A stretch of 64,000 bases of DNA from Atkinsonella hypoxylon (Eukaryota; Ascomycota; Sordariomycetes; Hypocreales; Clavicipitaceae): positions 107,768-171,767 of the forward strand of contig JFHB01000049.1 of the NCBI GenBank assembly GCA_000729835.1, in the 5' to 3' direction. The notes under the pieces were generated by a model. It was not told the DNA's origin, ran no database searches, and saw nothing but the letters and a program-made list of their open reading frames with translations. A program made the translations under genes and the position numbers. Position 1 is the first letter of the stretch, and each line of letters begins with the position of its first letter. This document shows positions 22,285 through 31,984 of this stretch, piece after piece.

Positions 22285-23301
22285 ATGCCGCCCATACTCA
22301 TCCTGGACGGTGGCCTAGGCACATCCCTGGAGCGAAAATACGGCACCTCATTCCACCACGCATCCACGCCTCTCTGGTCAAGCGACCTGCTCATCTCCGA
22401 CCCGCAAACCCTCCAGCAATGCCAGACCGACTTCGGCCAAGTCCCCGTGGACATCCTCCTCACGGCAACATACCAAGTGTCCACCACGGGCTTCAACCGC
22501 ACCGTGACCGAGAAATTCCCCCGCGGAGTCAGCAACGACGAGATCCCCGCGTTCCTAGACACGGCCGTTGGCATCGCAGAGAGCGCGACGCGCGGGTCCG
22601 TTGCGCTCAGCATCGGCCCCTACGGCGCTTGCATGACCCCAAGCCAGGAATACAGCGGCCGGTACGACGGCGAGCATGATTCCCACGACGCCCTCTGCGC
22701 CTGGCACCGCGAGAGGCTGGCGCTGTTCGCCAAAGTGCCGCGCATCGCTTCCCGCCTGGACTATCTCGCGATGGAGACCATACCCCGCGTAGACGAGATC
22801 GCGGCCATGCGCAAGGCCCTTGACGCGGTGCCCCTGCTGGCGAGGGTGCCCTTCTGGATGTCCTGTCTTTACCCGCGCGACGAGAGTCTTCCCAGTGGCG
22901 AGGCGATTGGGGATGCGTTGCGGGCCATGCTGGACTCGGGCGTCGCGGCGTCGGTGCCCTGGGGCGTGGGCATCAACTGCACCAAGGTTTGGAAACTGCC
23001 TTTGCTGCTGCAGAGGTATGAGGATGCCGTGCGGGACATGGTTCGGGCTGGCCTTGTGGATGAGTGGCCTGCGTTGGTGGTCTATCCGGATGGGACGAAC
23101 GGGGAGGTGTACGATACTGCTACGCGGACGTGGGAGATGCCGGACTGCGCTGAGGCCGTGGAGAGAGTGTCCTGGGAGGAACAACTTGCTGAGGCTGTGA
23201 GGGGGACGCAGTTGCGCGGGGAATGGAAGCAGATTGTCGTCGGGGGTTGCTGCATGGCTGATGCCGACGACATCGCCAGGCTGCGCAGGATCTTATCATG
23301 A
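22285..23301 (+). CDS. Homocysteine S-methyltransferase
   Basis: Transfers a methyl group from S-methylmethionine or S-adenosylmethionine to homocysteine to make methionine (yeast Mht1/Sam4 family). One uninterrupted exon of 338 residues. The N-terminus ILDGGLGTSLERK is the usual start of the TIM-barrel domain. The zinc-binding cysteines are in place: C232 in GINCTKV and the pair C322-C323 in VGGCCMADADDI. ATYQVSTTGF and SIGPYGACM are further family motifs. GC content, especially in third positions, is visibly higher than in neighbouring genes, and there is no intron. This may simply reflect codon preference; transfer is not shown. Confidence 0.95.
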   Translation: MPPILILDGGLGTSLERKYGTSFHHASTPLWSSDLLISDPQTLQQCQTDFGQVPVDILLTATYQVSTTGFNRTVTEKFPRGVSNDEIPAFLDTAVGIAESATRGSVALSIGPYGACMTPSQEYSGRYDGEHDSHDALCAWHRERLALFAKVPRIASRLDYLAMETIPRVDEIAAMRKALDAVPLLARVPFWMSCLYPRDESLPSGEAIGDALRAMLDSGVAASVPWGVGINCTKVWKLPLLLQRYEDAVRDMVRAGLVDEWPALVVYPDGTNGEVYDTATRTWEMPDCAEAVERVSWEEQLAEAVRGTQLRGEWKQIVVGGCCMADADDIARLRRILS

Positions 23302-24013
23302 GTCTGGCGGAAGCGACGCACACCCTTGCTCTGCTCCGGGCATGTTTTAGTTCCTCCCAGTTGCTCCTCGTGCAGTAAGACGTCCCTCAGCAAAGTAAAG
23401 TGCATGAGCCCATTGAACCATGTACAGAGGTGGGCGATAGGTCGTCGCCGCGGGAGCTGAAGATGGTGTAGGTGTAACTAGTTCGTGTCCTCTCGGCGGC
23501 CGGGCCTCTTCATTACATGCATACGATAATAGGTAAATTATTCATTCAGTACAAGTACAGCTTCTTTGAAAGCGACGTGAGCACAGCGTCTACCTCCCCG
23601 CAGAGAAGTCTACCTGCGCAATTGCCCGTTGAGCACACGCATCCAAGTTCATCGAACGTCTACGGTTGCCGGATCATGGATGTGAACTTGGCCGTCTTCG
23701 CTCTCCTCTCACCAGAAGGGACAGCATAGTTCCAGGGAACCCTAGTCTAATGCAGTCAGAACTTGCACCACGCAGAGCGTTCCCGCATCGTCGATGTGAA
23801 TCTCATCATCCATCCGCTCTCGGCCCCTCGACCCATCCACTTTCTGTCTTGTCTGTCTTGTCTGTCTTTACTAGGCAGTCTCCACATCGAATATCGACGC
23901 ACAATCAAAAAAAGATACCGGACACGCCCCGACGCTTTCTTCTCATCTTGCCCGCATTCACTATTGGGCTTCACTCTTGGGCCGCACTGTGAGCTACTGA
24001 GTATTATCCAGCC
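23302..24013. other. Spacer between methyltransferase and dehydrogenase genes
   Basis: No gene is supported. A short TGTCTTGTC/TGTCTGTCT run at about 23846-23872 lies upstream of the dehydrogenase gene. Confidence 0.6.
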
Positions 24014-25031
24014 ATGTCGCACAAGGTCATCATCGTCACCGGGGCCAGCAAGGGCGTCGGCGCGGCCATCGCCCGATACCTCGTGGACCAATCGCACAAG
24101 GTGGTTGTCAATGCTCGCTCGGCCGAGCCGCTGGATGCATTGCACAGGGCGCACCCCGAACAGGTCGAATATGTAGCTGGAGATATGACCGACTCTGAGG
24201 TACCGTCTCTATCAACCCTTTGGTCCCGGTTCTTTCATATAACGCGAGACCTTCCTTGCCTTCACTTGAAAGTGCTGCTCTCTGGTTATCCGCGACTGAG
24301 GCTAACAACTGTGCTCGCCTAGATGGCCAAAAGGCTGGTCAGCTTAGCCATCAGGGCTTATGGCCGGTTGGATGGCCTGGTTTTGAATCACGGACGGCTT
24401 GTGTCTGAGAAGTTTGAGAAGTTGTCCATTGACACATTTGAAGAAGTCTATCAAGTCAACGTTTACAGTTGCCTGAATTTGGTATGACGGCGGACGGGAA
24501 CAATCATTCCGATTTTGTTTTTCAACTATAATCTATGGTTGCTAAGTCCATCCATCTAGGCTCAAGTGGCTCTCCCCGAGATCCGCAAAACCAAGGGTTG
24601 CATCCTTTGGGTGTCATCTGGTGCCGCGAGACGCGCTTACCAGGGATGGAGTGCGTACGCGTCGTCCAAGGCAGCCCTGAACTCACTTTCTGCACATCTG
24701 GCGTTTGAAGAGAAGGACATCACAAGTATAACCATGGAGCCAGGCCGGGTCGATACGGACATGCAAGCCCAAATTCGTGCATCTGGCAAGGAATCCATGG
24801 ACCAGGCACAATACGAAAGCTTCATCGACGCATTCGAGCAAGGCAAGCTGCTCAAGCCCGAGCAACCCAGTCACGTCATGGCAAAATTTGTGGCTAGTCC
24901 AGACAAGGGACTGAGTGGCAAGAGTTTAACGTACGTGCAACTTCCAATTACCGTCTCCTCTCATCTTGACTTCGAATACTTATGCCGTGCTTAGCTGGAA
25001 TTCCACAGAATTGGCTGCTTACCAGGAGTAG
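24014..25031 (+). CDS. Short-chain dehydrogenase/reductase
   Basis: Classical SDR, resembling the yeast Irc24/YIR035C group (benzil/sepiapterin-reductase-like). Four exons fit: 24014-24199, 24323-24481, 24560-24930 and 24995-25031, giving 250 residues. The cofactor loop is TGASKGVG (residues 9-16). NHG replaces the usual NAG at the end of strand 4. The catalytic set is Ser134/135 (VSSG), Tyr148 and Lys152 (YASSK). VEPGRVDTDM-like PGRVDTDMQ follows, as in family members. The last exon codes only WNSTELAAYQE after the GKSLT motif. The substrate is unknown. It follows the methyltransferase gene on the same strand but 700 nt away, so no shared transcript is implied. Confidence 0.92.
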
Positions 25032-26525
25032 CGAGTGGCATGGGATTAGTATCTGTAGCTTTGGTAGTGTGTCAGCTTATGTTTTACAGAAATAGAAGCA
25101 ATATAATAAGCATATGAAAGAAAGGGTTTGCAGTCAGTCGAAAGATGAAAAGCTCTTAGTGTACTCCACATTCGTGTATTCAGTATTAGCATGGAATGTA
25201 AGTTTCTTCATCAGAGCAAAGGATAACGTGTGAATTTAAGCAGACTAGCAAATAAATCTTTCCTTACCTAGTATCGTCGACAAACTAGGCAGAATGATTC
25301 CAGGTTGAAGCAACCCGTTGTCTGCGTCGCTGCCAGGTCAGCACGACACGTCACCAAGCTTCGTTATACAGAGCAATTTTTGTGTGCTGCGCTCAGGCTA
25401 TCGAAATGTCTCCTTCATGAACGATCGGTATTTGATAGTACCAGATAGCGAAAATGCATCACGGCAGTTGTAGGAAGTTGGTGTCTCGAGGTATCCCTAC
25501 CTACATGTGATTGATCAAGATTGACCTGTAACTTTTGTTACGTTAGCTCCAGATACACCCGGGAAAAAAGTGGCATGAGCAAAGCATATATCGGCATGGG
25601 GATCAGTAGTGTCTGTTTGGCATAAGACGTGTCGTGTCAGCAAAGAGGCTTGTCGGACCTCCTCAGACTGGGGCGACAACGTATTTCATCATTGAAAAGG
25701 GGGGAGAAAAGCTGTCGGGCTTCTGGAGCTTACCTTTAGACCGAATCAAGATATGCTGGCGACGCCGTGGAGCAAAAACCATGCCTCATGATAAATGTTA
25801 CGAGCCGGCGGAAAGGAAGGAGAGATGGTGAGCAAAGTAGGGGAATCAATTTTTTTTTTTTTTTTTTGACTGATGGAAGGAGGACCCGCTAGCACGTGAA
25901 CAGAGAATGGAGCATGTGGGGTCATGGCGACTCATTTCCTAGAGCCCCAGTCTACCGTGCCCAGTCAACCAGTCAGACCGCTGATAGTTGAGCGCTTTGG
26001 GCTATAAGTCCTCGGAATTCCCACCAGTCGCACAATCGGTTATCACATTGACGGAGCAGACTCGTTAGTTACTCGTTGTTCGTTACTCCGTAACTAAGTT
26101 AACTACTGTCCGTTACTCGTTTGGTACCCTCCTAATCCTAAGGTACCTATGTACATCTGCCCTTGATCCGTCAGCTCGTCAAACTCCCAATCCGTTAATC
26201 CCGCCGCAGCCAAACATTGCACATACGCTACGCTCATACTCACCTCACGTCACCTGCTCGAACGTGGCGCGTCAATCTGTTGTTCACAGCATTGGCATCC
26301 AGCGTAGAACAGCCCGGCAGTCGCATCACCATCTCGGCAGTCAGCAGCTGTCCAATCAAGAACCACACTCGGACTGAAATAGTGTTGCCTTTTTTTTCAT
26401 TGGTATTTTTTTTTTCGCTGTTGCAGCTCTTGGCAGCCCTTTTATGCATACACAGGTCGCGGGTCACCACGACCGCTTTTCTTTTCGTCCTTCACATATT
26501 ACATTACATAGCTGCGCGCAGCAGA
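25032..26525. other. Gene-free stretch upstream of NC2-beta
   Basis: No supported gene. Contains a poly-T run at 25851-25867, GTTACTCGTT-type short repeats (26062-26120: TAGTTACTCG, GTTCGTTACTCCG, GTCCGTTACTCG) and further T-runs at 26390-26415. The last 300 nt are the likely 5' region of NC2-beta. Confidence 0.5.
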
Positions 26526-27591
26526 ATGTCGGACCACGAGTTTGGAGGTAAGGCACCACTATCATAGGCGCGTCTCCTCACACAGGCTAAGTCATTTGGC
26601 TGTTCATCTTCATGGATTTGTATCTCTGTGCTTCCATGGATGGATTCATGGCTGCGAAGAAGCAGATGAGCGTTCGTTCGTGTGGCTAGCCACTTAGCGG
26701 CCTCCTCCATGCGCTTCTGTTTGCTGCATTGGAATTTCCCTTCACGTGTGCATCACTCATGTTCGCGAACGCGCCGTCCTATCCAATGCAACCTATTCAG
26801 ACGTCGGGCCCCGACACGACTGCATGCCACGTGCGAGCCTATATATACATATGCGGCAGTGCTCGGGGCAACTGTCTTATGTTCAATCGAAGCGCTTTGC
26901 TTTCTGCTTTCTTCTCCTGCCTCAAGCCTTCTTTCTCCAATCTTTTATAAGTTTGTGCAGGATCAATATCGGGCGGAAAAAGAATGGTCGGGCACCAATC
27001 GACGTCGGCGCATTCAATTACCTCGTGACGTACGACCTACAGGCTAACAATTTTTCTTTTAGCAAACGAGGATCTGTCTCTCCCCAAAGGTAGGTTCCCT
27101 TACTCCGACACACGCAGTGGCCCCTGCGCGCTTTTGATCGATAAATGACCGCCTTTGCTTAGCCACTGTCCAAAAGATTGTCAGCGAAATCCTTCCAGCA
27201 CAAGGCGGAGTGGCCTTTGCTAAGGAGGCTCGAGATCTGCTTATAGAATGTTGCGTTGAGTTCATCACTCTGATATCGTCAGAGGCAAACGAAATTTCAG
27301 AGAAAGAAGCCAAGAAGACCATTGCATGCGATCACATTACCAAAGCGCTTGAACAGCTTGGCTTCTCGGACTACGTACCCGCGGTGCTTGAAGCCGCGGC
27401 GGAGCATAAAGAAGTGCAAAAGGTGCGCTCGGATGTAGCTCATATAAACTCAACTTCTTGCTAACGGATGACATGATGAACAGGGCCGTGAGAAGAAAGC
27501 GGACAAGTTTGCCAGTAGTGGCATGTCCATGGAAGAGCTTGCCCGCTTGCAAGAGGAACAATTCGCCCAAGCAAGACAGAGACATGGGTAA
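26526..27591 (+). CDS. ncb2: NC2-beta (Dr1), histone-fold TBP regulator
   Basis: Beta subunit of negative cofactor 2, which with NC2-alpha binds TBP on promoter DNA and blocks or redirects preinitiation complex assembly in the nucleus. Four exons: 26526-26547, 27063-27089, 27163-27422 and 27484-27591, giving 138 residues (yeast and human relatives are slightly longer). The spliced start MSDHEFGGANEDLSLPKATV leads into the H2B-like histone fold: KIVSEILP, FAKEARDLLIECCVEFI, LISSEANEISEKE and the HITKALEQLGF helix. The C-terminal exon MSMEELARLQEEQFAQARQRHG is the usual family tail. Intron 1 is 515 nt, far longer than any other here. The end could instead be spliced at GG/GTAAGA, but the stop gives a normal length. 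Confidence 0.92.
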
Positions 27592-28419
27592 GAGAGCTTG
27601 TGTTACATGTGTATAGGCGGTCAACTTTGTTTGAATGGGCGTCGATATGGGCATTGCTTGGCGTTGATATCACTACGGTTGGGGAATAATTCAAGATATG
27701 GAAACCTTTTTTGTTATTGGTTCAACACGATGTCTTTTTTTGTCCTACGCTTGTGATGTTCAGACAACTTCCTCACAGTTATCTTGCTAACTTGATCGGC
27801 TTTTACTTATACGCAAACGAATAAGCAGGCGGCTTTGTCGCCATCATTCCATGTTCAGAACTACAGCTAGAACATGTCCTGGGAGGATAAGTCTCCAGCT
27901 AAGGTTGCGACAAATAGGGGCTGCTCCAACCGGAGGCATCGCTATGAAAGGTACATCTTCTTAGCAGTAATCCGCATACTAGGCACTGACATAAGTACAC
28001 GTGTACACGTGATGCTCTGAGTTACAGAGAGCTACATCGCACGTCTCACAACCCGGGGGTGTTGTGGAGTCGCCTGCGCATTAGATAATCAAGTACATAC
28101 CTAAAACTACTTCCTCAGGTAATTGGCAGATAGAATGTCTTATCGATAAGCCCGATTCACTCCATGATGCAACTGCAACCGAGTTCACGACGTGGGGGGA
28201 GATTTTTTTGGGTATCAGCCACTCAGCAGCTCCAAACTCTGCCAAGAACATCCCAAAGACAAAAAAAGGCTGCTCGGCGTCAGCTTTTCTAAAGGAAGTG
28301 CTTCTACTCCACATCAACTACGGTCAGCTGTGTCTTTGACTAGACCGTCGAAACGGCCTAAAGAGACCCGCGGTTGCCACAAAAAGTACCCCAGCTCCCT
28401 GGCTGGCCCCCCTCGCAGA
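27592..28419. other. Spacer between NC2-beta and sirtuin genes
   Basis: No supported gene. A frame open from 28192 into the sirtuin start is fortuitous: it lacks a domain and the sirtuin's conserved N-terminus begins at ATG 28420. Confidence 0.55.
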
Positions 28420-29695
28420 ATGGGCCAGCAGGAATCGACAATCATCGACGATGGAGTCCCTCCAGACACCCTCAAGAAGAGGTGCCTGTCGGCTGTGGCA
28501 GGCTATATTAATAATGACCGCGAGAAAAAGATTGTTGTATTGACTGGTGCTGGAATATCCACAGCAGCTGGAAGTAATGATTCCCTCCCTGCTTCCACTC
28601 GATCTAATGTATCCATATCAAAGCCGAGAGAGTGAAGAAACTGATCCAGCTTTAGTACCCGATTTTCGGTCTCCGAAAACAGGATTATACAGCAACCTCG
28701 GCAGATTTAACCTCCCCCATGCCGAAGCTGTCTTCGATATATCTTATTTTCGTGAACATCCTGAGCCATTCTACAGTCTCGCAAAGGAACTCTACCCTGG
28801 AAAGTTCCACCCAACAGTATCACATGCATTTATCGCTTTATTGGCCCAAAAGGGTTACCTCAAGATGCTGTTCACCCAGAACATCGATTGTCTCGAACGC
28901 TTGGCCGGGGTCCCCCCCGACAAAATTGTCGAGGCTCACGGTAGTTTTGCCACACAGAGATGCATCGAGTGCAAGACGGAATTTCCCCATGAAGAAATGA
29001 AGAATCATGTTTTTGGGGGTATAGTTCCCCACTGCACTCAGCCTGGTTGTACCGGATTGATCAAACCGGATATAGTCTTCTTCGGAGAGGCACTGCCGCC
29101 GACATTCAACGAAAAAGCATATCAGACTGCCCAGGCTGACGTGGTCCTTATTCTTGGTACCAGTTTGAGCGTTTACCCTTTCGCCTCGCTACCAGATATG
29201 GCGAGGCCGACCGTACCGCGTGTCTTATTCAACATTGAGAGAGTGGGCAGCCTTGGCAGCAGGCCGGATGACGTGGTAGAGCTAGGTCCTTGCGACGATG
29301 GAATTCGGAAACTGGCTGACGAGCTAGGTTGGCGAGATGAATTGGAAGCATACTGGAGACGCGTTGTTGGCAACGAAGAGGCTGATCGACAGCTCCAGAG
29401 TGCCCAAGATCGGCAGGAAGAGCTTGAAAGCGAAGTTAAAAAGATTACGGAGGGCCTGTCAACGGCGCTGGATTTCCACGACTCGAGCAGTGATGATGGA
29501 TATATTTCTGAGTCGGATACGAAAACCGCACCCACTGGGGATGTTGCTGCCTCGCAAGCCTCTGCCGGGACTGACAGTACGAAGAGTGCTGGTGTTGCGC
29601 CGAACAGAGTAGCTACGGAGGTCAAGACAGATGAAGTGGAGCAGGCGAGGGCGAACCCTACGAATGATTTAAAAGACAACCCAGAGAAGACTTGA
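28420..29695 (+). CDS. hst2: NAD-dependent protein deacetylase, Hst2/SIRT2-type sirtuin
   Basis: Class I sirtuin that removes acetyl groups from lysines (histone H4K16 and others) using NAD. Two exons: 28420-28573 and 28656-29695 (82-nt intron), giving 397 residues. The NAD-binding GAGISTAAG ends at the splice, and IPDFRSPKTGLYSNL follows. TQNIDCLER carries the ribose-contacting Asn/Asp, and the catalytic base is His146 in EAHGSF. The zinc site is C154, C157, C178 and C183 (CIEC ... CTQPGC). VFFGEALP, ILGTSLSVYPFASLP and FNIERVG complete the Rossmann core. LADELGWRDELE marks the Hst2-like end. A further 110 acidic, Ser/Thr-rich residues form a disordered tail. It converges on the laccase gene with a 305-nt gap. 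Confidence 0.95.
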
Positions 29696-30000
29696 GCATG
29701 AACACGAAACCATCCTTATGAGCATGTACTAAACGCGGCTGAATTAAAACCTACTAGCGAAAGACCGGAACGCGAGCCGGAAAAATCACCAGTGTAGAGG
29801 TCTATAACAGTACATGAAGGAGCGAAGAAGTCTACATAATTCCAAAATTCGAACTTTTCTCAATAGAGAAATCACTATTGCATGCCCCTCTCAGACTGGA
29901 CGCAGGCGAACGATCTCGGGACCCATGTCTATTTACTTTTGAGGCTGATTAAGAAACCCACATTGTTATTTTGGGCTCCAAGAGGTCATGATCGGGCTGC

Positions 30001-31984
30001 TTATGACCCGCTATCAATTTGATCTATAACATGAGTCCTTGTCCATGTATCCCACTGTTGGCACGTCTTAGCTGCGCTGGGATTTATTTTTTCGGCAAAA
30101 TTGGCTACTCCAGCTGGGTTGGTGAGAAATTGGGCGAATAATCCTGCTCCACTGTGCGATAGGATGTGGCAATGGAAGGGCCAGACGCCTGCGTGAAGTG
30201 GCATCAGGACTTGTACAAACAAATTATCCTCGGCAAAGGGCCGCCATTGTTGGGAGGAACCTACCTGGGTTGGCGGCTGCATCAAACTGCAGCACGAGGT
30301 GTCCATTTGGCCGAAGCTGTACAACGTCACGACGCTGTGGGTTGTCTGCGTTGATGATGGTGCCGTCCCATTGACCTGGTCCGTCATGGAGAACGTACAT
30401 GTTGAAGCCGTGCAGGTGAATCGGGTGACTGCCATGGTTTCAGACTGTTGTTTCATTGACAAGATTCTTGGGAGCCGGGGGGATACTTACGGAAACGAAG
30501 TCTTATTGATGACGATCACGCGGACGCTCCGTGCCGTTCCCGTGTTCCACACATTCCACTCCTTCTCAAACGTGTTGTTTCCCGCGATACTCTGCAACAA
30601 TGTAGGATGATTATAATTGGCACGAAAAGACACGCCGCCAAAGGACCACAGTAAGACGCCAGATGCGTTCCTGAACGCATTCACCTCCATGTTGAACGTC
30701 ATCTCAGGCTCAATGGGACGACGCTTCATGACCGGTTTGATCAGAGCCAGGTCGTCGTTGGCGCACGTCTGGGTATCGGGAATGTTCCACGCCGTGGATC
30801 GCGGTAGTTTGGACTTGTCCGCACCGTCGTAGTAGATTGCCGCAGTAGCAAAGCCGTTGTCCGTGAGGCTGCAGGTGCTGGGAATGGTGCTGCGCATCCA
30901 GTAGGCGTCCTGGTTGCCGTCTGCCTTGACGAGCACGTCTGTGCGCTGGCCGATGCCCAGCGTGACGACCTTGGTGTTGTACGGCTCGATGGCGACGAAG
31001 TCATTCGCGATGACGGTCATGGTGTGTCCGTCGATCGAGAAGCGCTGCAGGCCTTCGGTGCCGGAGTTGATGAGGCGGAGGCGATGGATTTTGCCGCGCT
31101 TGAACTCGAACTTGGCGACGCCAGCGTTGCTGCGGCATGGCGTCTTGTCGCTTGCTGGTAGCTTGGAGCAGTCAAAGTTGGCCCGGCCGTTGATCAGGTT
31201 GTTGTTTGAATTGACGAGGGGCCCGTTGGGACGCATAAAGTCTTTCACAAGCGCAGAGTATTCCTTGTGGTACCAGTCCGTGAGCATGATGGGCCCGACG
31301 TCGATATCGTACGGTTCCGTCCGAGGCCCGTGGATCACCAAGGGGCCGGTCAAGCCTGCGTTGTACAGTGCCGAGTAGTGCGCGTGATACCATGATGTTC
31401 CGTATAGCTGAGCTTCAAATCGGTAGGTGAAGCTTTTCCCAGGCGGGATAGGGCACTGCGTTATGCCCGCCACGCCGTCTTCCCACGGCCTGCCGCGCTG
31501 GAGGAACCCGTGCCAATGGAGCGATGCGCCTTCTTCTGGGGACGTGATGTTGTTATGGACCTTGACGTGGATGGTGTCGCCCCAGTTCGCCTCGATCAGC
31601 GGCCCGGGGAACTGGCCGTTGACCAAGATTACGTCGCGCTGGTAACCATCAGGGCCGATGACGGCCCGACTGAGGGTGAAGTCATATGAGTGTACTATGC
31701 CTGTACGTGGGTGGGTTTCGTAGTAGTCTGTCTTTGAATTATGCGGGCTCCATGGATGTGGTTTACTTGAGGTGTCGCCGCGGATGAAGAAGTGCATAAA
31801 TGGTGCAATCAGACCCCGTATCAGTGATTTTCTAGGGCCATCATAAGTATATGCTTTCTTGTCCTATTCGTCCTGGCTTGGACGAGAAAGATCTAAAGGG
31901 AACTTACGGATTCGTGTTGCCTTGTGGGAGTGGCTTTAAAGGCTGATAGGTCCCATCAAAGCCATTGCCGAGCCGAGATGCCAT
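30001..31984 (-). CDS. Multicopper oxidase, ascomycete laccase type
   Basis: Oxidises phenols (melanin precursors, lignin-like phenolics) with reduction of O2 to water. Four exons: 31984-31908, 31831-30491, 30428-30265 and 30188-30001 (introns 76, 62, 76 nt), giving 589 residues. Copper ligands are all present: HWHGFLQRG, WYHAHYS, HPIHLHGF (HP right after intron 2) and HCHILSH. The L1 motif DGVAGITQCPIPPG is intact. Leu follows the last His by five residues, the axial position seen in higher-potential laccases. The C-terminus is DQIDSGS, close to the DSG(L/I/V) plug of asco-laccases. The N-terminus (MASRLGNGFDG) is not a signal peptide; a hydrophobic run around residues 28-43 (SLIRGLIAPFMHFFI) may act as an uncleaved anchor. 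An upstream start cannot be excluded. Confidence 0.93.

Noticed and set aside
22278..23405. Several minus-strand and shifted frames over the methyltransferase gene (up to 209 codons).
   Set aside because: They are shadows caused by its high third-position GC; the plus frame carries all family motifs.
19944..25031. The reductase, methyltransferase and dehydrogenase as a secondary-metabolite cluster.
   Set aside because: No backbone synthase, transporter or cluster regulator nearby; strands and spacing differ, and each family is common as a stand-alone gene.
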